A DNA stretch of 64,000 nucleotides from Sporosarcina globispora (GCF_001274725.1 NZ_LGUF01000007.1:4033039-4097038), one strand, 5' to 3'. Counted from the stretch's first letter, positions 26,432 through 35,579 are shown. Notes: generated by a model from the letters alone, not told the origin. Translations and numbers: made by a program.

Positions 26432-26557
26432 TCAAGCCGTAATCGTTGAATCTAGAAGAGCATCCATAATATCGATATTTTCCTCGCCTGGTATTCCAAA
26501 GATATATTTTACCCCTTCTTCTTCTAAACACTTAAATAATAATTCAGCTGCCTTCAT
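26432..26557 (-). pseudogene. acetolactate-synthase-like 5' stub
   Basis: MKAAELLFKCLEEEGVKYIF followed by GIPGEENIDIMDALLDS is the N-terminus of a thiamine-diphosphate enzyme of the acetolactate synthase family (conserved Glu of GIPGEEN). A TGA at 26432 ends it after 41 aa and the rest is absent. Its ATG overlaps the last 14 bases of the glutamate-synthase-like gene, implying translational coupling in the original operon. Confidence 0.7.
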
Positions 26558-28151
26558 TATTAACACCCTTTACAATAGATTGATACACTTCTTCTAATGA
26601 ATAAACATGATCTCTTTCATCTTTGTAAACGATATGTTCAGGTTTAAAATGCACTGGAGAATCCAAACCGGCTGCGGAAGCCAGGCGGAACAACCCTTTA
26701 CGCATACTGATTAAATAATTGGCTGTACGATGCTTTTTCTCATCAATTACAAGAGCCTTTTGTAAATGGGAATCGGTTGTGGCTACCCCGACTGGACAAG
26801 CATTTGATTGGCATTTTAGGGCTTGGATACAACCTACTGTAATCATAAATCCCCGTGCAATATTGACGAGATCCGCCCCCATCGCAAGAGCAATAGCGAT
26901 TCGATCTGGTGAAAATAGTTTTCCGGAGGCAATGATTTTCACTTGATCACGGACGCCATATTTTATGAGGGCATTGTTTACTAATGGCAGAGCCGCTTTA
27001 ATAGGTAATCCTACACTGTCAGCCAGTTCTTGATAAGAAGCACCTGTACCTCCTTCACCTCCGTCTACGGTGATAAAATCGGGGCCTTTTCCCGTATCTT
27101 TTATGGCTTTTGCCAATTCATCGGCTTCATGCATACTTCCAATAACACATTTCATACCAACCGGTTTTCCTGTTTCCTCACGAATCCGTTCCATAAAATG
27201 AAATAAGGATGGGAAATCACTAAATTCTTTAAAACGATTGGGGCTATCGATGGATTTAAATGGTTCTACCATACGGATTCTTGCGATTTCCTCTGTTACT
27301 TTTTCTCCATCAATATGACCGCCCCGTGTCTTTGCCCCTTGAGCCAATTTAATCTCAAACGCTTTTATTTCAGGGATTTGACTTTTCTCCCTTAATGCTT
27401 CCCAGCTGAAATTTCCCTCTCTATCTCTTACCCCAAATAATCCAGGGCCAATTTGCATAATGATATCTACGCCGCCTTTTAAATGATATTCTGAAAGCCC
27501 GCCTTCCCCTGTATTCATCCATGCCCCCTTCGCAATAGCTAAGCCTTTGGAGAGTGCGGTAATGGCATGATCACCTAATGAACCATAACTCATGGCGGAC
27601 ATCCCAATTTGTCCTTTTACAATGAAAGGGTGCTTTATATTTTTTCCAATCACGATCGCATCCTCATCGTCTAATAAATAGGCGGATGATTCATTTTCCT
27701 CTAACACTTCTTTTTTCTGTGTAAATAAAGGTTCTTTTAACAAATGGTAACGATTCGTCGTTACTTTTGTCTCTTGGTCCATTTTTAATTCCTCTGTTAA
27801 TTTAGGAAACATGGAATTCCGAATATAAAAACCAGGTTCTTCAAAATCCCGTTGTGAACCATATCCAACCACATTACGTTTATACTTTGCTTGTTTTACA
27901 ATATGTTGAAAGTCATTTCGTGAAAAAGGCTTTCCTTCATCGTTACTGTTATATAAGTACTGACGAAGCTCTGGTCCAATTGTCTCCAAAAAGTATCTTA
28001 CACGTCCTAAAAGTGGATAATTGCGAAGAATTGGATGCTGTTTTTGGGTTCGGTCGATAAATAATAAATACAATCCAACCACTAAAAAGACCAATACAAA
28101 CAAAACTAATAAAACAAATACAATGATGATCATAACGTCGGCAATATTCAT
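26544..28151 (-). CDS. yerD: FMN-binding glutamate synthase-like protein (YerD)
   Basis: The 535 aa protein has an N-terminal membrane helix (about residues 7-33) and a GltB-type FMN/iron-sulfur barrel: PFIVKGQIGMSAMSYGSLGD, the FMN region DFITVDGGEGGTGA, KIIASGKLFSP and the Cys-containing CIQALKCQSNACPVGVATTD, which would hold a 3Fe-4S cluster. It lacks the glutaminase domain of true GltB. Function in cells is unknown; B. subtilis YerD is the close family member. The following gene was an acetolactate-synthase-like enzyme, now a stub. Confidence 0.88.
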   Translation of the reverse strand: MNIADVMIIIVFVLLVLFVLVFLVVGLYLLFIDRTQKQHPILRNYPLLGRVRYFLETIGPELRQYLYNSNDEGKPFSRNDFQHIVKQAKYKRNVVGYGSQRDFEEPGFYIRNSMFPKLTEELKMDQETKVTTNRYHLLKEPLFTQKKEVLEENESSAYLLDDEDAIVIGKNIKHPFIVKGQIGMSAMSYGSLGDHAITALSKGLAIAKGAWMNTGEGGLSEYHLKGGVDIIMQIGPGLFGVRDREGNFSWEALREKSQIPEIKAFEIKLAQGAKTRGGHIDGEKVTEEIARIRMVEPFKSIDSPNRFKEFSDFPSLFHFMERIREETGKPVGMKCVIGSMHEADELAKAIKDTGKGPDFITVDGGEGGTGASYQELADSVGLPIKAALPLVNNALIKYGVRDQVKIIASGKLFSPDRIAIALAMGADLVNIARGFMITVGCIQALKCQSNACPVGVATTDSHLQKALVIDEKKHRTANYLISMRKGLFRLASAAGLDSPVHFKPEHIVYKDERDHVYSLEEVYQSIVKGVNNEGS

Positions 28152-28313
28152 TATTATTTTCCTCCATAATTAAACACTTAATTTACTAACATTAAATTAG
28201 GATATATATAAATAAGATTCTCTTTATGGGGAAATTTATCCTTAACGATTTATGGTACAAGAGGCACACTTGAAATTTTTATCCAAAGGGCACTCGACCA
28301 GCTAAAAATGAAA

Positions 28314-28365
28314 AGTGCCTGACCCCCAGAGTGGTAACGTATTAACATACCAGAGTTCAGGGACC
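28314..28365. repeat. dispersed imperfect palindrome, copy 3
   Basis: AGTGCCTGACCCC at the left and GAGTTCAGGGACC at the right pair imperfectly, with an inner stem TGGTA/TACCA. Related to 3785-3820 and 22422-22472. Confidence 0.55.
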
Positions 28366-28441
28366 AATTAAATTATTTAGCTTTTATACAAAACCATCCA
28401 TTTAATATTATTACGCTGATAACTGCGGCTGTTAGGGCTGC

Positions 28442-28533
28442 TTAATCTCTCAGTCTTTTCCGTTCATACATGATTGGAATAACCAAGAGATAAATTAGTG
28501 TTGAATTGATCATACCTCCTACAACGAAAACAT
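28442..28533 (-). pseudogene. RND efflux permease C-terminal fragment
   Basis: About 30 codons read VFVVGGMINSTLIYLLVIPI then MYERKRLRD and stop. This matches the last membrane helix of RND-type efflux permeases (GG...STLLTLLVIPVIY). The rest of the gene is gone. In B. subtilis the RND gene swrC (yerP) lies in the same chromosomal region as yerD, so this may be its vestige. Confidence 0.55.
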
Positions 28534-28631
28534 CGAGTGTTTATGAGAGGATTGCAAGCTAAAAATGTATTCACAATGAATATTGATTTATTTAAAATGA
28601 TATTTATGTCGAATAAAGGAGGAATTTAGAA

Positions 28632-28974
28632 TTGGAATCTTCACAAGGTAGATTGAACATAAAACTTGAGGTCGCAGCTATCGTATTTTTTTGGCTTGGC
28701 CTGCATGTCGCCATTTGCCGTTTTTGATACATTTGGGGTAGTATCCATCGAAACGAATGGTTATGTTCCGGCTTCCTACATTATAATAACAATTGTCATT
28801 TTGTTTACAACTTTAAGCTGTGGAAAAATGGTAAATCTTTATCCAGGTGATGGATCGGCTTATACATATACAAAGAAAACTATGTACCCTTCAGAAAAAC
28901 AGAAAAAAATAAACGCCCTCATTGTTCTAATTCTAATATTTACTGTCATTTGTGCCAGTTATTATCTAATTTAA
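28632..28974 (+). pseudogene. APC-family amino acid permease remnant
   Basis: Behind AAAGGAGG a TTG at 28632 starts ESSQGRLNIKLEVA; the frame then shifts near 28680 and continues YFFGLACMSPFAVFDTFG through two helices to DGSAYTYTKKTM, the N-terminal third of an APC permease. It then jumps to SEKQKKINALIVLILIFTVI and ends, which looks like the C-terminus of the same family. So it has both a frameshift and a large internal deletion. Confidence 0.6.
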
Positions 28975-28990
28975 ATAAATCAATCAGCAA

Positions 28991-29120
28991 CGTGCTCTTT
29001 TCCTTTTTCAAAAAGACTGAACACTTAAACAAATGAAAGGTAGAAACCGTAAAAATCCTAGTACCGATTTTTACTTATATTTGCTAATAGCAACAAAGTT
29101 TACGAAAAGAGCCTTTTGAA
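28991..29120. repeat. MITE-like repeat, copy 1
   Basis: About 130 bp beginning CGTGCTCTTTTCC and ending ACGAAAAGAGCCTTTT, so the ends are inverted (GCTCTTTTC/GAAAAGAGC). An inner hairpin GTAAAAATC/GATTTTTAC is present. A second copy in the same direction is at 30617-30744, about 80% identical by eye. No coding capacity. Confidence 0.65.
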
Positions 29121-29468
29121 AAGTATCTTACTCAACACTTTCAAAAGTATCTTTAGCTAATTCATTCTAATTTGTATTCCACAATACTTCCACGAATTAT
29201 TTCCACAATCCTTGTATACTTACTTGTTTAACTACTCAACTCAGTCATAGTGATGCCTGAGCTTTCTTGTACTCATTTACAATAACATCATGTTGTATGA
29301 CACTCCTGTCTGAAAAAACACGAATTATGTTTAAGCTTGTTTTACCACAAGGAGGCACTGTAATTTTATAAAAACACATATTCCTACTTATTATTTATAT
29401 TATAATTAAAGGAACATAATAATCTTATTTTTCAGTCTATTCCTCGATAAAATGTAAGGAGGAAACTC

Positions 29469-30440
29469 ATGAAGGCAGTCGTGTACACAAAATACGGTCC
29501 CCCAGATGTTCTTCAGCTTAAAGAGATAGAAAAACCGAGACCCAAGGACAATGAAATACTTGTAAAAATCCACGCGACAACTGTGGCTGCAGGAGATTGG
29601 CGAATGAGAAAAGCTGACCCATTCCTTGCAAGACTTTTCAATGGTCTTCTACGACCAAAAAAAGTAAATATATTAGGATTTGAGCTAGCTGGGGTAGTTG
29701 AGGCAACTGGCAAAGATGTAAAACGATTTAAGAAAGGCGACCAAGTTTTTGCAGGTTGTGATGCTGATTTCGGAGCTTATGCCGAGTACAAATGTCTGCC
29801 TGAAAACAAGGGAGTAGCAATAAAACCGGCTAATATGACCTATGAGGATGCTGCTGCCGTTCCTATTGGGGGTTTGACTGCTTTACATTTTCTTAGAAAA
29901 GGAAATATCCGTAATGGGCATAAAGTGCTTATCTATGGTGCTTCTGGAAGCGTAGGCACTTTTGCGGTACAACTAGCCAAATACTTTGGAGCAGAAGTTA
30001 CCGGTGTATGCAGTACAAGGAACCTAGAATTGGTAAGATCACTAGGATCTGATAAGGTCATTGATTACACAAAAGAGGATTTTACCCAAAACGGTGAAAG
30101 TTATAATATTATTTTTGACACAGTAGGCAAAAGTTCGTTTTCCGGTTGTGTCAAATCACTGAAGGAAAAAGGAATCTATCTTAGAGCTGTCCATATGGAA
30201 CTGTCACCTATCGTTCGTGGGTTATGGACTTCCATGACGAGCAGCAAAAAAGTGATAGGTGGGACGTCAAGCAGCAAATCTGAAGATTTATATTTCCTAA
30301 AAGAACTAATTGAGGCAGGAAAGTTAAAATCGGTCATTGATAGACGTTATCCTTTGGAACAGATTGTCGAGGCCCATGGATATGTTGAAAATGGACATAA
30401 AAAGGGGAATGTAGTTATAACTTTGGAACAGAATTACTAA
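29469..30440 (+). CDS. zinc-independent MDR-family alcohol dehydrogenase/quinone reductase
   Basis: The 323 aa protein is a medium-chain reductase: a GroES-like domain ([17 protein letters not shown]), then a Rossmann domain with [30 protein letters not shown] and the closing VVITLEQ. It lacks the catalytic and structural zinc cysteines of classical alcohol dehydrogenases, so an NADPH:quinone oxidoreductase-like activity is likely. TAAGGAGG precedes the ATG. It stands alone, flanked by two copies of a MITE-like repeat. Confidence 0.88.
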   Translation: MKAVVYTKYGPPDVLQLKEIEKPRPKDNEILVKIHATTVAAGDWRMRKADPFLARLFNGLLRPKKVNILGFELAGVVEATGKDVKRFKKGDQVFAGCDADFGAYAEYKCLPENKGVAIKPANMTYEDAAAVPIGGLTALHFLRKGNIRNGHKVLIYGASGSVGTFAVQLAKYFGAEVTGVCSTRNLELVRSLGSDKVIDYTKEDFTQNGESYNIIFDTVGKSSFSGCVKSLKEKGIYLRAVHMELSPIVRGLWTSMTSSKKVIGGTSSSKSEDLYFLKELIEAGKLKSVIDRRYPLEQIVEAHGYVENGHKKGNVVITLEQNY

Positions 30441-30616
30441 GCATAACATTGACCAAACTTTCATGGGCAGTGAAATACATGATAGATGGAAATCGCTAAG
30501 TGGCAATATAGAGGTCATAGATGGTGAGTCCCATATAACTCTACTTAAATAAAGGCTGCTTTCGCATAGATTGTTGTTTTTCGTACCAATACTAATTCCC
30601 GTATGAAATATGACTT

Positions 30617-30744
30617 CGTGCTCTTTTCCTTATTCTAAAAGACTGAACACTTATGAATATAAAAGGTAGAAACCGTAAAAATCCTAATGCCGATTTTTAC
30701 TTTATTGTAAATAGCAACAAAGTTCACGAAAAGAGCCTTTTGAA
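30617..30744. repeat. MITE-like repeat, copy 2
   Basis: Same organisation as 28991-29120: CGTGCTCTTTTCC at one end, ACGAAAAGAGCCTTTT at the other, inner hairpin GTAAAAATC/GATTTTTAC. The rest of 30441-31015 shows no gene. Confidence 0.65.
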
Positions 30745-31015
30745 AAAAGATTGATCAAAATAACGGCTTTCTGTTTGTTTAAACATCAATTGTTTTAATA
30801 AAGTTTGTTCATTTCTTTTTGCACTATAGCCCCCGTTACTTGAATAAGGCTGTATATATCTAGAGAAAAGAAAAACCCAATCCTTTTCAATCAAAGATCG
30901 GCGTTTCGATGTAAATTTATTACAATTCCATATTTATCCGTTTCATTTTTCTTTTAAAATCATTTTATAGTATGAGGACTACTTGTCCTAAATTAAAAAT
31001 GAGAGAAGGTTTAAT

Positions 31016-31468
31016 ATGAGTTATCATGAAAGTCATTCAACTGGGCCTCTCAGCAATGCCACCGTCAGCTTCGGCGGGTGGATGACGCCTCTCGACAGAT
31101 TTCCCAACTCCTCACCGCCAGCAGCGAACCATCACGAAATTATACCCAAGGAAGTCAAAATTAAGGCGGGTGGCACGGTCAATTTCATCATCGCAGGGTT
31201 CCATAACATAAACATTTACGATGATGGGAAACAGCCTGGGGAAATCAATACGTCATTAACTATTCCTGTGACGGCACCACCACCAGCCCTGATGCTGATC
31301 AACGATCCCGATAGAAGAATATACAGAGGACTGGATCCGAGCACGCTTATCACACGCGAACGTGTGGAAGTAGTGCATTTCCCCAACCCGGGAACGTATC
31401 TGGTGATCTGCGGGGTCCTTAACCATTTTAATGATGGCATGTTCGGTTTCGTGAAAGTGCTGCCCTAA
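31016..31468 (+). CDS. cupredoxin-like protein, 150 aa
   Basis: The protein has a beta-sandwich pattern and near its end HFPNPGTYLVICGVLNHFND then GMFGFVKV, a Cys-x(n)-His-x(n)-Met arrangement like a type 1 copper site, with earlier His residues (AGFHNINIYDDG) that could be the first ligand. No signal peptide or anchor is present, unusual for a cupredoxin. The gene is more GC-rich than its surroundings, suggesting recent acquisition. AGAGAAGG precedes the ATG. Function unknown. Confidence 0.65.
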   Translation: MSYHESHSTGPLSNATVSFGGWMTPLDRFPNSSPPAANHHEIIPKEVKIKAGGTVNFIIAGFHNINIYDDGKQPGEINTSLTIPVTAPPPALMLINDPDRRIYRGLDPSTLITRERVEVVHFPNPGTYLVICGVLNHFNDGMFGFVKVLP

Positions 31469-31563
31469 AAGCGCGAAAGTATGTTAGTAGGCGTCACGAA
31501 CAGCGGTGAACGGTCTCAAAAGGAAAAAGAAGGGCTTCTGGAGTCGTTTATTCGGTAAATGAG

Positions 31564-31593
31564 AGGACTGTCCAATGGGTAGTCCTTTTTTTA
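31564..31593 (+). terminator. terminator
   Basis: AGGACT pairs with AGTCCT and is followed by TTTTTTT. It ends the cupredoxin transcript. Between them (about 31481-31558) lies a 25-codon ATG frame of unknown value. Confidence 0.7.
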
Positions 31594-31771
31594 TGTCGAA
31601 CTAAAGAACGGTTCCATAACTCATAGTTGTGGAACTATTACTTGTTCAACTAAACTGCTTCGATAGCATTCCTGTAGATCACTAAATTTGAGCTTTGATA
31701 AAAACAGGGCTCCTTAGTAAGATATGAGTATAGACACCACTCTAACTCAAACCTTAGGAGGAACCCTTACT

Positions 31772-32303
31772 ATGAAGTTTAAAATGCAGGACAAACAAAA
31801 TCAACTAATCGAAAGAATTTCTGACAAGCATCTTGTAATTGGAGTAGATATTGCCCAACAATTCCATGTAGCCAGGGCTGTCAATTTTCGTGGAATTGTT
31901 CTAGGAGATCCAATCACTTTTCAAAACGACGAAGAAGGTTTCTCGGCCCTATTAAACTGGATTAATAATCTTAAAAGATTACATAAATTAGAGGTATCCA
32001 TTGTCGGAATGGAACCAACAGGCCATTATTGGATTAACCTTTCAAAATGGCTCATAAAGCGAAATATTGAGGTAGTAACGGTTAATCCACATTTGGTTAA
32101 AAGGAATAAAGAAAATCGTGATAATACGCAATCAAAGAGTGATAAGAAAGATGCCCTCGTCATAGCCGATATGGTGAAGAATGGTTACTACTCCTTTGTG
32201 AGACTTGCTTCTGAACCGTTTGAAAAACTCAGGGTTCTCATGTCTAACCGGGATGTTGTTGTTAAAAGGCTTGTAAGCTCTATTAATCAATTAAATCGTA
32301 TTC
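31772..32303 (+). pseudogene. IS110-family transposase, 3' truncated
   Basis: The start at 31772 follows TTAGGAGGAA. The DEDD domain is complete: VIGVDIAQQFH (D), GMEPTGHYW (E), KSDKKDALVIADM (D, D). The C-terminal Tnp_20 domain with the catalytic Ser is missing; the frame runs into foreign sequence after SINQLNRIL near 32300, where the minus strand is an integrase fragment. A deletion has joined the two genes tail to tail. Confidence 0.8.
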
Positions 32304-32543
32304 TCTGAAAGTTTCAAGAGTAACTTCTTCATTTGATAAGTCACCACCTGAAAAGTCTGTGAAGTATTTCAGGTGTTCGTAATAACAATACAAAGTGGGT
32401 TCAGCTAACCCTTCAGATTCCTTAAAATTCATGAACTGTTCAAACATTTCATATAACGAGAAATTCTGTTCAACTGACTTTGCACGCACTACTGGTGTAC
32501 TTCCCCTTGCACCTTTTCGTTTTGTCTTTGGTAAAATAGCCAT
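32298..32543 (-). pseudogene. tyrosine integrase N-terminal fragment (older element at selC)
   Basis: From 32543 (AAAGGTGG upstream) about 80 codons encode a basic start (KTKRKGARG) and the SAM-like N-terminal domain of a tyrosine recombinase (EMFEQFMNFKESEGLAEPTL), similar to the complete integrase at 39504-40472. The catalytic domain is lost at the IS110 junction near 32300. It lies about 175 bp from the 3' end of tRNA-Sec, just as the intact integrase lies about 180 bp from the right repeat, pointing to an earlier element integrated at the same site. Confidence 0.75.
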
Positions 32544-32718
32544 AAAAAAATCCACCTTTCTTTAATAGATTGGTGGATTTAACGCATGCGGATATATTGA
32601 AAAAGTTCCCGCATATTATGTAATTTTCAGAAGAAATACTGGTGTAATTTTATTAGGAAATCACGGTTCAAATCACTGTCAAAACACTGTTCAAACCGCT
32701 GATAACATTGAATTTAGT

Positions 32719-32815
32719 TGGCGGGACCGCCTGGGAATCGAACCCAGCTGACCACACACGGTGGTCACAAGCGGTTTTGAAGACCGTGGAGGGCACCAGC
32801 ACCCCAATCAGCCCC
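32719..32815 (-). tRNA. selC: tRNA-Sec (anticodon UCA)
   Basis: The minus strand reads GGGGCTGATT at the 5' end, an extended D arm, the anticodon loop CTTCAAA within CGGT..ACCG (UCA at 32780-32778), a long variable arm TGACCAC/GTGGTCA, the T arm CTGGGTTCGATTCCCAG and GCGGTCCCGCCA. Long variable arm, UCA anticodon and about 97 nt length identify selenocysteine tRNA. The acceptor stem pairs only with two G-U wobbles and an end mismatch. Its 5' half is the left copy of a 50 bp direct repeat, so the sequence upstream of the 5' end is element DNA. Confidence 0.85.
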
Positions 32816-32816
32816 G
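32767..32816. repeat. att repeat, left copy
   Basis: 50 bp identical to 40656-40705. It covers the 5' half of tRNA-Sec from the edge of the variable arm through the anticodon, D arm and 5' acceptor strand, stopping 1 nt beyond the tRNA. Confidence 0.88.
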
Positions 32817-32984
32817 AATAAATAGCGTTAAATCAACGTTTCCAAGTAGTTCCCACACGGTTTTTCCGTGAAGTCCCACTCGGTTTTACTCTTATATCAA
32901 CCGGATTTCATTATGAACTAATTCTGTATAATTTTCAAGTAAAAAACTACTGAATCAGCCATTTCTCCAGTAGTTTTATAAGAA

Positions 32985-33194
32985 TTATTTAGTTATGGTT
33001 ACTGAAATAGTCATATTATTTGTGTCGTTTGGTTTCCGCCCTCCTTTCACTTCACAAATATAATGGGCATAGATTAAATGTTCTAAGGCTTCTTCTTTAC
33101 TGGAAACAATACCTATTTCCTTGTTATATTGTTCAGTGATTTCTTCTAACATTTTTAGCATTTTTTTATTTAGCTGTAGTTTTATTTCATTCAT
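32985..33194 (-). CDS. small hypothetical protein, RHH-like
   Basis: The 69 aa product starts MNEIKLQLNKKMLKMLEEITEQ (helical) after AAAAGGTGAA, a pattern like ribbon-helix-helix regulators. It lies at the left end of the element, divergent from the Abi-like gene. A role in regulation is a guess. Confidence 0.5.
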   Translation of the reverse strand: MNEIKLQLNKKMLKMLEEITEQYNKEIGIVSSKEEALEHLIYAHYICEVKGGRKPNDTNNMTISVTITK

Positions 33195-33358
33195 GGATAT
33201 TCACCTTTTCTTAGTTATTGTTAGTTTCATATCAGTAACGGAAAAGGGAGTAAATCCTGACATTTATTTTTTACTTTTTTGTTTTGACAGTCTTTTACAG
33301 ATACACAACTTAAGTGATAATATAAATATTGGTAGGATACTATTTAGGGGGCTAGAGA

Positions 33359-34165
33359 ATGAGTGATAGGCAGTATTATTCTCAAAGATATAATTTACAT
33401 AAGAACGAACCATATTCTTTGGGTGAATTGAAATTATTGTTTGTGCAAGTTTACTATGAACTAAGCCAAGAAGGATATTTTGAAGAGTTGATTGGGTATC
33501 ATAACTCTTTCGGCAACTGGGTCAACGGTAAAAAAGGCAATGATTTAGACTCCTTTGTTTTTTTAAGGATTGGGAAAAGTGGCCTAGTTCCTATTGATGA
33601 GGATACACGGTACAAAGAAGATGACATTTTTGATTTAATTGAATTGTTTTATGACTATGTATCATTTTCTGAAGAAACTAAATATGGAAGAAGTTTTGAT
33701 GCTGAAAAAGGCAAAAAGTATTTTAGGGAAAGAATTAATAAAATATTGGGGAACTACAAAGAAGGATTTGAATTATCTCCACAAGGTTATATAAGGGAAA
33801 TATTATCCAATGGATTAGATAGTCTTGTGGATGATGTTCAGGAATTAGATGACGATGATAAAAATCCCACTGAAATTATTGATGATGCTAAAAAAAAATT
33901 CTTCCATTATAACGCAACCACAAGTGACAAGAAAGCCGCAATAATTGAACTTGGCGGAGTACTGGAATTATTCAAAACAGACCTTGATAAGCATTTCAAT
34001 AATAAAGATGAATCTGATTTATTTAACCTTCTAAATAACTATAATTTAAGACATAAAAACCTGAATCAAAAAAACAATTACGATATAGAGGTTTTTTATC
34101 CTTGGATTTTCTTTAATTTACTAGCTGCTATTGATGCTTGTTTTAAAATGATTAACCGGGAATAG
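33359..34165 (+). CDS. Abi/HEPN-like candidate defence protein
   Basis: The 268 aa protein has no membrane segment and two parts: an alpha-helical N-terminal part (ELKLLFVQVYYELSQEGYFE) and a C-terminal helical domain ending NLRHKNLNQKNNYD...WIFFNLLAAIDACFK. The RHKN-containing helix bundle resembles HEPN-type C-termini in AbiJ-like and related abortive-infection proteins as I remember them; I could not compare sequences. It is AT-rich, monocistronic, has GGGGGCTAG upstream, and sits in an integrative element, the usual home of defence genes. Confidence 0.55.
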   Translation: MSDRQYYSQRYNLHKNEPYSLGELKLLFVQVYYELSQEGYFEELIGYHNSFGNWVNGKKGNDLDSFVFLRIGKSGLVPIDEDTRYKEDDIFDLIELFYDYVSFSEETKYGRSFDAEKGKKYFRERINKILGNYKEGFELSPQGYIREILSNGLDSLVDDVQELDDDDKNPTEIIDDAKKKFFHYNATTSDKKAAIIELGGVLELFKTDLDKHFNNKDESDLFNLLNNYNLRHKNLNQKNNYDIEVFYPWIFFNLLAAIDACFKMINRE

Positions 34166-34170
34166 AAAAT

Positions 34171-34226
34171 AAGCCGTACCACGAATTTGCTAATAAGTAT
34201 TTTGGCAATTTCGTTGCACGGCTTCT
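34171..34226. terminator. convergent terminator
   Basis: A long stem (AAGCCGT.CCACGAA..TGC pairing with GCA..TTCGTTGCACGGCTT) ends in a T-rich tract, between the Abi-like gene and the convergent four-gene operon. Confidence 0.8.
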
Positions 34227-34229
34227 CTT

Positions 34230-34898
34230 TTATAAAGCTTTGTTATGCTTGAACTTCTCTAGGTAACTTAAATCAATTAGCTGTTTCCTGATTATCTTCT
34301 GCACATCTTCATTAGGTAAGGCCAGGTAAACACCATTATGGCGGTTTAAATGGCCTTGTATTGGTGCTACATTCAACGGAAGGATATTATAGATGTCTTT
34401 ACGTAAGCCAGCTTCTAATTCAATTTCCTGCATCTGTACATCAATAGCTTGATACTGGTGAAGTAATTCAGATTCAGCCTTCATTGTTTCTACATAAGCA
34501 CGCTTGGCATTCATCATTTTACTGTAGGCCTTATCTGTAGCTATCTTCCTTTCATCAATGAAAAGCTGATGAAATTGTTTTAAACCTTCCGCAGATTGAA
34601 GCTTAAACTGCTGAAGGGCTTTGTTTAAAATAAGTAGTTCTTCCTGCTTAGCTAGTATATCCGCTTCAAGCTTTTCCAGCTTCTTAGCAAGTTTTGCTTC
34701 ATGTGCTGTTTCACCTTCTAATACCCTTTTCACAGATGCTTCCGGAAGTTCCTTTTCTCTAATGAACCGGGCTTCCATCTTCATATCATCCATTTCTTGA
34801 CTAGTCGCAGCTATCTTTTCATTTAGCTGGTTAACTTTGCTTTTATATTCCTCTATGAAGGCCATAATCTTTTCTGTAGCTTTGGTAGGTGTACTCAT
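34230..34898 (-). CDS. coiled-coil hypothetical protein, operon gene 4
   Basis: This 222 aa soluble protein is almost entirely predicted coiled coil (KVNQLNEKIAATSQEMDDMK, KLEKLEADILAKQEELLILN) with a C-terminal non-coiled segment (APIQGHLNRHNGVYLALPNE). Its ATG overlaps the stop of the preceding gene (TAATG). Family unknown. The four overlapping genes at 34230-35846 form one unit. Confidence 0.65.
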   Translation of the reverse strand: MSTPTKATEKIMAFIEEYKSKVNQLNEKIAATSQEMDDMKMEARFIREKELPEASVKRVLEGETAHEAKLAKKLEKLEADILAKQEELLILNKALQQFKLQSAEGLKQFHQLFIDERKIATDKAYSKMMNAKRAYVETMKAESELLHQYQAIDVQMQEIELEAGLRKDIYNILPLNVAPIQGHLNRHNGVYLALPNEDVQKIIRKQLIDLSYLEKFKHNKAL

Positions 34899-35152
34899 TA
34901 GTTAACACTTCCTTTCGTTTCTTCAGGTAGATGTATAATGATATGAGGGAAGTTATCCTTAATATTTTGTACTTCCTTCCTTTCACAGTAGCCAATACCT
35001 TCTTTAAATTCGATTCCAGCACGTTTGCCATTGAATCTTTTAATAACAGTTCCTTTAATGGTTTCTGTTACTACAGGCTTAATCTCTAGCGTGATTTTTT
35101 CTTCCATAGCAAAATAAGCTTTAATAAAATCCATTCTTGCTGAATTACTCAT
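34898..35152 (-). CDS. hypothetical protein, operon gene 3
   Basis: 84 aa, starting MSNSARMDFIKAYFAMEEKI behind AAGGTG; the start lies inside the end of gene 2. The middle reads as a small beta-rich domain (KGTVIKRFNGKRAGIEF). No known family. Confidence 0.55.
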   Translation of the reverse strand: MSNSARMDFIKAYFAMEEKITLEIKPVVTETIKGTVIKRFNGKRAGIEFKEGIGYCERKEVQNIKDNFPHIIIHLPEETKGSVN

Positions 35153-35579
35153 TAACAGCACCTTCCATTTCTAGTGAATTTTCCATAATAAAGTAGTCGT
35201 TTACTATCGGATATTCTGAGTTATTTCTCATGGCCCAACCCTGTACATTCCGCTGGATTGTACTATGCAAGGATGCAAAGAACAGCTTCCTTCCGATTAA
35301 GTAACGGGCTTTCCGGTTGTATGATGCCTTGTTAGGGGCTTCTATAAGCTTTGTAAGGCCTAGCTTAGATTTAGCTTTGTATCGCCTTAGAAGGTTATTA
35401 AACACTCCTAAAACATCAGCAGGAAGATAGATAAAAGGGCTGTTACTGTAATCAAGCTGAACTTTATCCATCCGGCTAATCATTAATTCAAGCTTAAGGT
35501 TTAACTCCTCACGGCTAATTTCCCCAGTGTTATATTCAGTTGAATAATCAGTTAGAACTAATCCTTCAATAAGCTTCAT
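35145..35579 (-). CDS. hypothetical protein, operon gene 2
   Basis: 144 aa, helical, basic in its centre (NLLRRYKAKSKLGLTKLIEA, NRKARYLIGRKLFFASLHST), which suggests nucleic-acid contact. Its ATG follows directly on the stop of gene 1. No known family. Confidence 0.6.
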   Translation of the reverse strand: MKLIEGLVLTDYSTEYNTGEISREELNLKLELMISRMDKVQLDYSNSPFIYLPADVLGVFNNLLRRYKAKSKLGLTKLIEAPNKASYNRKARYLIGRKLFFASLHSTIQRNVQGWAMRNNSEYPIVNDYFIMENSLEMEGAVNE

